7,651 nucleotides of DNA. Source: Oscillospiraceae bacterium (GTDB taxonomy: Bacteria; Bacillota_A; Clostridia; Oscillospirales; Ruminococcaceae). Position 1 is the first letter of the stretch. Each line of letters opens with the position of its first letter. A program made the position numbers and the translations under genes. The notes below the pieces were generated by a model. It was given only the letters and a program-made list of their open reading frames with translations. It was not told the DNA's origin and made no database searches. Positions 1 to 5,729 of the stretch are shown in pieces. The stretch covers positions 1 to 7,651 of the forward strand of contig JAFQAF010000132.1 of assembly GCA_017400025.1 (NCBI GenBank), read 5' to 3'.

Positions 1-350
1 ATAACAGCGCTGGGGCCCGGCACCGGCACAAGTGTGATACCTGCGGCGTGGGCCTGTTTTACAAGAATTTCACCCGGGTCACTGATGCAGGGTGTTCCGG
101 CGTCAGAGCATACTGCGCAGGTTTCGCCTTCCAGCACACGCTGGATAATATAGTCGCCTTTCCGGCGGAGATTGTGTTCATAATAGCTGACCAGCGGTTT
201 TCTGATGCCAAAATGGTTCAGCAGTTTTACGCTGACACGGGTATCCTCTGCCGCGATGAAATCCGCCTCTTCAAAGGCCTGTTTCATACGCGGTGTCAGG
301 TCATTAAGATTGCCTATAGGTGTGGCAACTACATAAATTTTGCCTGCCAT
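1..350 (-). CDS. rsmI: 16S rRNA (cytidine-1402-2'-O)-methyltransferase RsmI, N-terminal part (runs off the left edge)
   Basis: The first 116 codons are visible; the 3' part lies beyond base 1 (the full family length is about 280 residues). RsmI uses S-adenosylmethionine to 2'-O-methylate C1402 in the decoding centre of 16S rRNA. Family signatures seen in order: VATPIGNLNDLT near residues 8-19, AEDTR at 34-38, CSDAGTPCISDPG at 81-93, and PVPGPSAV at 109-116. Together these form the N-terminal tetrapyrrole-methylase-type fold. The start ATG at 350-348 is preceded by CGGAGG four bases upstream, an excellent ribosome binding site, and the conserved N-terminus begins within a few residues of it. 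It follows trmN6 in the same direction, the pairing seen in Bacillus as yabB/yabC, here without an intervening GIY-YIG gene (yazA). No frameshift is seen in the visible part. Confidence 0.96.
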   Translation of the reverse strand, partial: MAGKIYVVATPIGNLNDLTPRMKQAFEEADFIAAEDTRVSVKLLNHFGIRKPLVSYYEHNLRRKGDYIIQRVLEGETCAVCSDAGTPCISDPGEILVKQAHAAGITLVPVPGPSAV

Positions 351-397
351 AATTCCTCCGTTACAAATTCTCTTTCATTTTTTATGTAAATAAGGGT

Positions 398-428
398 ATT
401 TTAATATACAAAAAGTAATTTTAATATA
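398..428. repeat. Two direct copies of an 11-bp AT-rich motif upstream of rsmI
   Basis: The 11-mer ATTTTAATATA occurs at 398-408 and again at 418-428, exactly 20 bp apart (about two helical turns), between the trmN6 stop and the rsmI start. The intervening and flanking sequence is also A/T-rich. It could be a regulator site, an upstream A-tract element for an rsmI promoter, or chance in AT-rich DNA. No good -35/-10 pair is visible in this gap. No terminator-like hairpin is visible either, so read-through from trmN6 into rsmI is plausible. Confidence 0.35.
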
Positions 429-433
429 GAATA

Positions 434-1135
434 TTATATTTTGTTGTAAATTTTCAGCACTTCTTCACTGAAACCGCCTTTTTCATTTTCCATAATAAGG
501 TCCGGCATAACAGTCAGTGACGAGCCGCCGTTTTTGCGGCCGTCCACCAGCACCAGCCATGGATGGGGGCTGTTTTTTCTCTGGCGGACAAAGCGTATAA
601 CCTTTGGCTCTATTCTGTGCTTTTTCATAGCATAGATAACTGTGGCCAGCCGCTGCGGGCGCTGGCAGATGCACAGTTTGCCGTTGTCTTTCAGCAGGCG
701 GTATGCCGCCGCAGCCACATCTTCGTCTGTGAGGGTGAGCTGGTGGCGGAAAGATGCCTTTTTTTCATCGTCCTTTGGCTTGCCGGCTGTAAAGTAGGGC
801 GGGTTGCAGGTGATTACATCAAACTGCATATCCGTCTGCCAGGAACGTATATCCCGGTTTACAGCCTGCAGGTTTTCCAGCCCGTTCAGCTCTATGCTTC
901 TGTTCAGCAGGGCGGTGCCGTCTGCATCAATTTCCAGTGCCACCGCCATACCTTTGTGGCCGCGGTCTTTCCAGCGCAGAGGGATTATGCCACAGCCGGA
1001 GCCTATATCCAGGGCTGTCTGCGCATATTTCACCTGGCAGAAATCGCTGAGCAGGAATGCATCTGTGCCGAAGCGGTGGGTGGAATTTATGCACACCTGT
1101 GTGCCGTGTGCAAGTGTTTCAACAGTGTAGTCCAT
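434..1135 (-). CDS. trmN6: tRNA1(Val) (adenine-37-N6)-methyltransferase family protein (TrmN6/YfiC, YabB-like)
   Basis: A 233-residue class I SAM-dependent methyltransferase. The SAM-binding loop DIGSGCGI lies at residues 43-50, an acidic strand end (LEID) at 67-70, and the catalytic NPPY motif of N6-adenine methyltransferases at 111-114. HRFGTDAFLLSDF at 20-32 and the later RHQLTLTDEDV segment are typical of the TrmN6/YfiC group. The E. coli member methylates A37 of tRNA1(Val); the tRNA target in Firmicutes is inferred, not shown. The length matches the family. Start ATG at 1135-1133 has AGGAG five bases upstream. It is downstream of the rnf-like operon but separated from it by a hairpin, and upstream of rsmI. 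With rsmI it forms an RNA-modification pair that is likely unrelated in function to the genes before it. Confidence 0.93.
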   Translation of the reverse strand: MDYTVETLAHGTQVCINSTHRFGTDAFLLSDFCQVKYAQTALDIGSGCGIIPLRWKDRGHKGMAVALEIDADGTALLNRSIELNGLENLQAVNRDIRSWQTDMQFDVITCNPPYFTAGKPKDDEKKASFRHQLTLTDEDVAAAAYRLLKDNGKLCICQRPQRLATVIYAMKKHRIEPKVIRFVRQRKNSPHPWLVLVDGRKNGGSSLTVMPDLIMENEKGGFSEEVLKIYNKI

Positions 1136-1150
1136 AATTCTCCTGTTAAA

Positions 1151-1183
1151 ATTTAATGGCCGGGAAGACCCCTGCCATTAAAT
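1151..1183 (-). terminator. Probable intrinsic terminator or attenuating hairpin between the DUF4015 gene and trmN6
   Basis: Perfect 10-bp inverted repeat: arms ATTTAATGGC (1151-1160) and GCCATTAAAT (1174-1183). Three further G-C pairs lie inside after one mismatch, leaving a 5-nt loop. It begins 12 bases after the stop codon of the 1195-2355 gene. On the minus strand the stem is followed by only a short T-run, then AAC and the trmN6 AGGAG site. It may therefore terminate partially, or act as a processing or translation-modulating hairpin. The symmetric A/T base of the stem would also allow function on the other strand. Confidence 0.6.
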
Positions 1184-1194
1184 ATTTTCAGTGT

Positions 1195-2355
1195 TTAAAA
1201 TACGAAATAGTCGCCCAGAGTTTTTGTTTGCTCTGTGTTCACATTGTCTGTAAGCCACAGTGTGATGCTGGAAATTTCCTCTGTGTCTTCTGCGGCAGAC
1301 AGTGCTGCAACTGCTGCGGCCACATCGGTTTCACCGCCTCTGGCAGTTACAATCAATTCTTCCGCGCCCAGCTGGTACGGATGCACAATGTACTGTGCAT
1401 AGGAGCCCTCCGGCATAACTGCGGAATATTCCACCTGCAGTGCGGCAGTGCCGCCTTTGGCAGAGATTTTTGCTTCCAGAGTACCGAAAAGGCTCTGCAT
1501 ATTTGCCAGCACCTGGTCTGTGGAAGCACCGAAGTCGCGTTTGTCCAGTGAGTATCCTGTTGGTGTGTGGAAACCTGCAAACACAAATTCCTTTATGCCT
1601 GCAGCCAGGATTTCGTCTGTGATTGCCAGGATATAGTCCTGCATGATTTTGCTGGCAGGGTTTGCCCAGGCTTTGCCGCCCAGGGCAGCACTTGTATCAA
1701 GCCAGCGTGTTTCTGTGCCCTGATACATAACAGCTGTTGAGCGTTCCACTGTGGAAATCATCTTGTCCATAAAGGTGTAGATTCTTGCCACCGGTGTGAG
1801 TCCCGCTGCCTTCAGTCTGTCTGCAAGGGCTGCAAGGTCCAGCTGTGTATCAGCTTTCAGCTGTGAGCCGTACCGGTTTGCGGAAGCATAGTGCAGGTAG
1901 CCGTCCCGGTTTTTCACATCAAACACAAGGTGTGTTGCCCCTGCATTTTTTGCAGCTGCAATTGCGGCAGACAGGCCTGCTTCATTTGCTATATTGGCTG
2001 TGTTTACATAGTAGTATGTTTTGTCTGTTTCGGCAACAGGAGGCACTGCCGGCTGCTGGATTTCCTCTGAAGAATCCGGCTGTTGGGTGCTCTGCTGCGG
2101 TGTTGGGGCCGGTGTCTGTTCCGGTGCTGGTGTTTCCTGTGGCTGTGATGAAACCACCTGGGATTCAGGGTCATCCTTGCCTATACCGGAAATAAAGTTC
2201 AGCACCGGTTTGCCCAGGAAAAAGCCGATAGCCACCACCAGAACTGCTGCCAGTACAAAAGGAATCAGTCTTTTTGCCGCAGCCACAGACTGGCTGGAGG
2301 TGCCCATGCTGTTTTTATATCTTTTGATTTTTACCGGTTTATTTTTTCTTGCCAT
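1195..2355 (-). CDS. Membrane-anchored putative glycoside hydrolase, DUF4015-type TIM-barrel protein
   Basis: 386 residues. A basic N-terminus (residues 1-30, rich in K/R) is followed by one hydrophobic helix (about 31-48), then a Pro/Gln/Thr/Ser-rich linker (about 61-112), then a globular domain (about 113-386). This is the layout of a single-pass protein with the domain outside the cell and no cleavage or lipobox signal. The domain resembles the DUF4015 putative glycosyl hydrolase family. HLVFDVKNRDG at 142-152 matches the family's IDvKdddG strand, PVARIYTF at 188-195 matches its yPiARivvF, and WANPAS at 230-235 matches its WvNP. The segment that in the family usually reads like FDYVRFP is FVFAGFHTP (257-265) here, so an expected Asp is missing. 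The AAAGGAGA site overlaps the rnfA stop codon 12 bases upstream, so this is the last gene of that operon. Substrate unknown; peptidoglycan or another surface glycan is a guess. Confidence 0.75.
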   Translation of the reverse strand: MARKNKPVKIKRYKNSMGTSSQSVAAAKRLIPFVLAAVLVVAIGFFLGKPVLNFISGIGKDDPESQVVSSQPQETPAPEQTPAPTPQQSTQQPDSSEEIQQPAVPPVAETDKTYYYVNTANIANEAGLSAAIAAAKNAGATHLVFDVKNRDGYLHYASANRYGSQLKADTQLDLAALADRLKAAGLTPVARIYTFMDKMISTVERSTAVMYQGTETRWLDTSAALGGKAWANPASKIMQDYILAITDEILAAGIKEFVFAGFHTPTGYSLDKRDFGASTDQVLANMQSLFGTLEAKISAKGGTAALQVEYSAVMPEGSYAQYIVHPYQLGAEELIVTARGGETDVAAAVAALSAAEDTEEISSITLWLTDNVNTEQTKTLGDYFVF

Positions 2356-2367
2356 AAAAATCTCCTT

Positions 2368-2991
2368 TTAAAGCACCATCGCATTGCCTGTCAGACCGTA
2401 GATGGCCAGAGCAAGGACGGATATGTAGATAAGTGTAACAGGCAGGCCCTGAAAATTCTGTGGTACAAGGTCGTGGCGGATTTTTCTTTCGCCCTCACTG
2501 ATAAGCATCATGGCCAGGAAATAGCCGATACTGCTGCCCAGTGCAAAACCTACAGTTTCAACAAGGTTGAAGCCGCGGCCGGTGGACAGGATGATAGTGC
2601 CCACAATGGCACTGTTTATACTGGCGGATGTCAGTGAGTAGACCATTTTTTTGAAGGTCTTTTTATTTGTCAGTACGCTGAGCAGGAAAACAGCAACAAT
2701 ATAGCTGAATGCACAGCAGGCCACAATAACCACCGGAGTGATAAATCTGGCATAGCCCGCCAGCGGTGTGGCATAGATAAAAGGAATTGTATAGTAGCAC
2801 AGCACACTGTTTACCAGCTGGAAGAATGTGAGGGAAATGCAGAAAAGCAGTGTGTCCTTGCGTGGGTTGGAAATGATACGCAGACCGTTTGAAAGGCCCA
2901 GACCGCGGGTGAAGATAACGTTCTGTGCACCTACAGCCAGAACAGCATAGTTGAAAAATGCTGTCAGCGCATTTATAAGGCTGTTACTCAT
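2368..2991 (-). CDS. rnfA: Divergent RnfA/NqrE-family membrane subunit lacking the Fe-S cysteines
   Basis: A 207-residue very hydrophobic protein with about six membrane segments. RnfA in Rnf complexes pairs with RnfE and, through two Cys each, holds a [2Fe-2S] cluster inside the membrane between ferredoxin and NADH sites. Family match by eye: NYAVL near residue 14, the NSAIVG stretch at 126-131 (family TNCAVLG), GSSIGYFLAMMLISEGERK at 152-170, and the C-terminal VPQNFQGLPVTLIYISVLAL (family vPxxFrGxpialitAglmsLaF). The cysteine of family GlCPFxG is Val25 and that of NCAVLG is Ser127. Its actual cysteines (51, 65, 92, 93) are elsewhere. ATG at 2991-2989 overlaps the rnfE end by 8 nt. A strong GGAGGTG (2999-3005) inside rnfE fixes the start and implies translational coupling. 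Family assignment is firm; redox function is doubtful. Confidence 0.85.
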   Translation of the reverse strand: MSNSLINALTAFFNYAVLAVGAQNVIFTRGLGLSNGLRIISNPRKDTLLFCISLTFFQLVNSVLCYYTIPFIYATPLAGYARFITPVVIVACCAFSYIVAVFLLSVLTNKKTFKKMVYSLTSASINSAIVGTIILSTGRGFNLVETVGFALGSSIGYFLAMMLISEGERKIRHDLVPQNFQGLPVTLIYISVLALAIYGLTGNAMVL

Positions 2992-3637
2992 TTGTACCCA
3001 CCTCCATTTCCAGTCTGTTGTGATAGATATTCACACACATATTCCATACGGCACTGATTACAGCAATAACAAGGAAGCCGCCAAAGGAATACTGTGCCAT
3101 AGGCATAAGACGGACAGACAGCAGCTGTACGCCCAGCACTGTGCCGTATGCCAGAAGTTCGCGCACTGCACCCAGCAGCACACAGGCCACCACAAAGCCG
3201 GCAGTGTTGCGCAGGCCGTTTATGATGGAATATTTAAAGGATTCTTTTCTTGTTTTTTCAAAGTTTTTAACTATGAGAGGGTCCACAACCAGAACAGGCA
3301 GATATACGCCCAGTGAAAAGGCGGCAGAACCCAGCAGTCTGTACATAAGATAGTATGCACCACAGAATACAATTGCAGATGCCAGCGGATAGAAGAAAGT
3401 TTTCAGCGGCACTGACATGCGGCGTGTAATCAGTGAGGTGATAACACGGGTAGGTGTGAGCAGCAGTATAACAGCCAGGGAAAGAATGAGGCTATTTTTT
3501 ACTGTGGTGGCTGCTACTGCCATAGGTGCAAGGGCAAGACCTTTTATAAAAACAGGGTTGGAAAGAGTGATTTTTCTCTTTCTTACAGTATTGTCCCAGT
3601 TGAGGAGTTCTTCACGGAGTTTTTCTTTCTTATCCAT
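2984..3637 (-). CDS. rnfE: Divergent RnfE/NqrD-family membrane subunit lacking the Fe-S cysteines
   Basis: A 217-residue polytopic protein homologous to RnfE, the inverted-topology partner of RnfA. A charged, soluble N-terminal extension (about residues 1-26) precedes the usual start of the family, NPVFIKGLALAPMAV at 27-41 (family NPVfvqvLGlCPxLAV). LGVYLPVLVVDPLIVKNFEK at 109-128 matches the family's LGiyiPLIvvNCiilgRaEa. AVRELLAYGTVLG at 157-169 matches slREilG.GTlfG. Both ligand cysteines are replaced: Ala37 for the first and Pro120 for the second, with the preceding Asn also changed to Asp119. The remaining cysteines (92, 152, 201) are at non-family positions. The start ATG 3637-3635 overlaps the rnfD stop as TAATG. 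The ribosome binding site AAGGGGGGT is inside the last rnfD codons. No rnfG lies between rnfD and rnfE, unlike canonical rnf operons. Confidence 0.85.
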   Translation of the reverse strand: MDKKEKLREELLNWDNTVRKRKITLSNPVFIKGLALAPMAVAATTVKNSLILSLAVILLLTPTRVITSLITRRMSVPLKTFFYPLASAIVFCGAYYLMYRLLGSAAFSLGVYLPVLVVDPLIVKNFEKTRKESFKYSIINGLRNTAGFVVACVLLGAVRELLAYGTVLGVQLLSVRLMPMAQYSFGGFLVIAVISAVWNMCVNIYHNRLEMEVGTNE

Positions 3638-4866
3638 TATTTACCCCCCTTATTGTATTTTTCTTCAAATGCCCGCAGTGCTTCGCGTACATCGATTGTC
3701 TGTGTGGAAAATTCCACCTGGTCGATATCATCCTCTGCACGGCTGATAATATCCAGAGTGGATGTCACCGCACTTTCGCGCTTTGGCTTTTTGTCTGCAG
3801 GCTGTTTTTCGCCTTTTGCCTTTGGTTTTTCTGTATGTTTTTCTTCTTTTTTGTATACTTTTTTGTTGTTTGCTTTTTCTGCTTCAGCCACTTTCACTTC
3901 CGCTGCCACTTTTACAGTTTCCTTGTGTTCTGAATCTGCAGCTGATGTTTCTTTGTCAAAGAGTCTGTCCCAGTAGCCCTCTGTGGCATTTACCAGCAGC
4001 AGTGCAAAACAGCCGCCTATTTCAAAGCTGCCGAAATAGCGGAACAGCATTGTCATAACACCGCAAACTATACCAAAAACTGTTTTTGCCTTTGGATTCT
4101 TTGGTGTGGTGGCAGGCTCGTTCAGCATAAACACTGCATAGAATATAACAGCACTTGTCAGTATTTCATACTTCAGGCTGTAAAGTCTGGAAACGCCATA
4201 GATACGTGGAAAAGCCAATGCTATAACGCTGCATGTAACAATAAATGTTACCGGAATGTGCCATGTAATACGTCTGGAAACCAGCAGGAACACACCGATG
4301 GCTGCGATAATGATGATAAAGGATGAGCCCACAGCCCCTGCGTGGTTTCCCAGCAGAAGGTCAAATGTGGAAATGTATGGCAGACCGCCTGTTTTTATCT
4401 GATATGAAACTGATGTGGCGCTCCGTGCCTGGCCTGTCCAGAAATCAACCTGTGTAAAAGGCTTTACTGCCTTGAAAACTTCTTCCGGCCAGTTTACAGC
4501 TGCAACACACATTGACAGTGCTGCAAGGCTGAAAGGATATGCCTCTTTGCCGCCGAAGGCGTGTTTGCCTACGAGAGTTACAATAGCCACTGTCATAACA
4601 ACAACATACAGCGGAATGGATACCGGCAGCATCATACAGAATGTGAGGGCTGCCACTGTGGCGCTTTTGTCGTCCATGTCCACATCCTGTCTGCGCAGTA
4701 CCGCCATGGCAACATCCACAATACGCGCAGTTACAAAGGCCACTGCACAGATGAGCAGTACACGGGATGAATACAGGACCATTGCACATAGAATAAGTGG
4801 CAGCAGCGCCAGCATCATATCATTATAATGACTGTCGTGTTTTAAACTTTTTGCTTTTGAATTCAT
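3637..4866 (-). CDS. rnfD: Divergent RnfD/NqrB-family membrane subunit with a long charged C-terminal tail
   Basis: 409 residues: a membrane core (about 1-301) and an added hydrophilic tail (about 302-409). RnfD is a polytopic flavoprotein of the Rnf/Nqr complexes. Family features seen: MMLALLPLILCAM at 17-29, GKHAFGGKEAYPFSLAA at 100-116 (family GKqlFGGlGqNpFNPAl), LLLGNHAGAVG at 170-180 (family LfLGnipGSlGE), MLNEPATTPKNPKAK at 247-261 (family MaTDPvTSPxtpkgr) and the matching VFGIVCGVMTMLFRYFG at 263-279. The FMN-bearing Thr of family SGAT is probably Thr151 in ARSAT, but the Asp and Ser normally upstream are Gly145 and Arg148, so covalent flavin is uncertain. The tail is Lys/Glu/Ala-rich (302-364) and ends with a more structured-looking, possibly helical segment (about 368-403). 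ATG 4866-4864 lies 16 bases after rpe; its ribosome site (AAAGAGA) is weak, suggesting coupling to rpe. Confidence 0.87.
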   Translation of the reverse strand: MNSKAKSLKHDSHYNDMMLALLPLILCAMVLYSSRVLLICAVAFVTARIVDVAMAVLRRQDVDMDDKSATVAALTFCMMLPVSIPLYVVVMTVAIVTLVGKHAFGGKEAYPFSLAALSMCVAAVNWPEEVFKAVKPFTQVDFWTGQARSATSVSYQIKTGGLPYISTFDLLLGNHAGAVGSSFIIIIAAIGVFLLVSRRITWHIPVTFIVTCSVIALAFPRIYGVSRLYSLKYEILTSAVIFYAVFMLNEPATTPKNPKAKTVFGIVCGVMTMLFRYFGSFEIGGCFALLLVNATEGYWDRLFDKETSAADSEHKETVKVAAEVKVAEAEKANNKKVYKKEEKHTEKPKAKGEKQPADKKPKRESAVTSTLDIISRAEDDIDQVEFSTQTIDVREALRAFEEKYNKGGK

Positions 4867-4882
4867 TATATCTCTTTCTTTC

Positions 4883-5533
4883 TTATGCTTTTAATTTTTC
4901 TATAGCTTCGGCCACATTTTCTGCACCGAAAACATAGCTGCCGGCAACCAGTACGTTTGCACCTGCATATTTGCACATAACAGCTGTAACGTCATTGATG
5001 CCGCCGTCAACTTCAATCATCATGTCTTTCAGGCCCAGTTCCTTTGCCTTGCCGGAAATACGTGAGATTTTATCCACAGCACGCGGCATAAACCGCTGGC
5101 CGCCAAAACCCGGCTCCACGCTCATAACCAGCACCAGGTCCACTTTGTCCAGGTATGGGTAAACATCCCGGGAAGGTGTGGCAGGCTTGATAACAATACC
5201 TGCTTTTTTGCCGCAGGCTTTGATAATACTGATTGTTTCCATAACATCGCTGTCGCTTTCCAGATGGAAGGAAACAAGGTCTGCACCTGCATCGCAGAAT
5301 GCTTTTGCATAGAGATGAGGTTTGTCTATCATAAGATGCACATCAAAAAATGCATCAGATGCTTTTCTCAGGCTTTTTACAACCTGAATACCCAGGGAGA
5401 TGTTTGGCACGAAGGAGCCATCCATAACGTCGATATGGAGCATATCTGCACCGGCATTCATCACCTTTTCGCAGTCTGCTGCAAGGTTGGCAAAGTCTGC
5501 TGATAAAATTGATGGAGAAACTTTTGTTTTCAT
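4883..5533 (-). CDS. rpe: Ribulose-phosphate 3-epimerase
   Basis: 216 residues, the usual length. This cytoplasmic TIM-barrel metalloenzyme interconverts D-ribulose 5-phosphate and D-xylulose 5-phosphate in the pentose phosphate pathway. Diagnostic motifs: SPSILSADF at 6-14, HIDVMDG at 33-39, DVHLMI at 64-69, VMSVEPGFGGQRF at 136-148 and EVDGGIN at 174-180. Metal and catalytic residues His33, Asp35, His66 and Asp176 are all present, as are Ser8 and the phosphate-binding Gly-rich loops. The start ATG at 5533-5531 has AGTGAGGT about 9 bases upstream, and the conserved N-terminus begins directly after it. It is the first gene after a clear promoter and is followed within 16 bases by rnfD, so it appears to lead the rnf-like operon. 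In many Firmicutes rpe instead sits beside rsgA/thiN and prkC; that context is absent here. Confidence 0.98.
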   Translation of the reverse strand: MKTKVSPSILSADFANLAADCEKVMNAGADMLHIDVMDGSFVPNISLGIQVVKSLRKASDAFFDVHLMIDKPHLYAKAFCDAGADLVSFHLESDSDVMETISIIKACGKKAGIVIKPATPSRDVYPYLDKVDLVLVMSVEPGFGGQRFMPRAVDKISRISGKAKELGLKDMMIEVDGGINDVTAVMCKYAGANVLVAGSYVFGAENVAEAIEKLKA

Positions 5534-5599
5534 AATATATGTACCTCACTGTAGTGTAGATTGAATATGGCGCAATTATAGATTTTACTCTAATAATTT

Positions 5600-5628
5600 A
5601 TTATACATATTTCTATATAAAAAATCAA
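5600..5628 (-). promoter_or_regulatory. Sigma-A-type promoter for the rpe-rnfDEA-DUF4015 operon
   Basis: Reading the minus strand, a -35 TTGATT (complement of 5623-5628) and a perfect -10 TATAAT (complement of 5600-5605) are separated by exactly 17 bp. Transcription would begin near 5593, giving an untranslated leader of about 60 nt before the rpe start. The surrounding DNA (5570-5680) is strongly A/T-rich, which fits a promoter region. It is the only strong promoter candidate I see upstream of the five-gene run. No riboswitch-like structure is evident in the short leader. Confidence 0.8.
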
Positions 5629-5684
5629 TTTATAGTACAAAAATTTACAATATATCTATAAAATTTCACAGGAAAAATCAAATA

Positions 5685-5709
5685 AAAAGAGGGCCGGCCG
5701 CCCTCTTTT
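5685..5709 (-). terminator. Intrinsic terminator after the three-repeat lipoprotein gene
   Basis: Perfect 10-bp inverted repeat, arms AAAAGAGGGC (5685-5694) and GCCCTCTTTT (5700-5709), around a 5-nt G/C loop. It starts about 20 bases after the lipoprotein stop. On the minus strand the stem runs into a T5-A-T3 tail, a good rho-independent terminator. The A-run at the other foot makes some termination in the opposite direction possible. It separates the lipoprotein transcript from the rpe promoter. Confidence 0.88.
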
Positions 5710-5729
5710 AACACTGCAGTGCAGATATG

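Noticed and set aside
563..1156. A 197-codon plus-strand reading frame opposite trmN6
   Set aside because: It is antisense to a gene with clear family motifs, its translation is Cys/Val/Phe-rich with no recognisable domain, and no supporting ribosome site or promoter is seen.
1151..1183. Terminal inverted repeats of a small mobile element
   Set aside because: The arms are only 13 bp apart, with no target duplication and no cargo; a hairpin explains them.
1156..2371. Several plus-strand reading frames opposite the DUF4015 gene
   Set aside because: They are composition shadows of the linker and barrel codons, overlap each other, and have low-complexity translations.
3644..3649. Run of six C (G on the coding strand) as a programmed frameshift site at the rnfD-rnfE junction
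   Set aside because: It encodes Gly codons at the rnfD end and serves as the rnfE ribosome binding site; the normal TAATG overlap follows and no fusion frame is needed.
3417..4828. Plus-strand reading frames opposite rnfE and rnfD
   Set aside because: Antisense shadows of hydrophobic-protein codons; no initiation signals or family resemblance.
5534..5593. Riboswitch or T-box in the rpe leader
   Set aside because: The leader is only about 60 nt, A/T-rich, with no conserved motif and no terminator/antiterminator pair.
5692..5699. GGCCGGCC palindrome as a possible regulator or recombination site
   Set aside because: It is simply the inner stem and loop of the 5685-5709 terminator hairpin.
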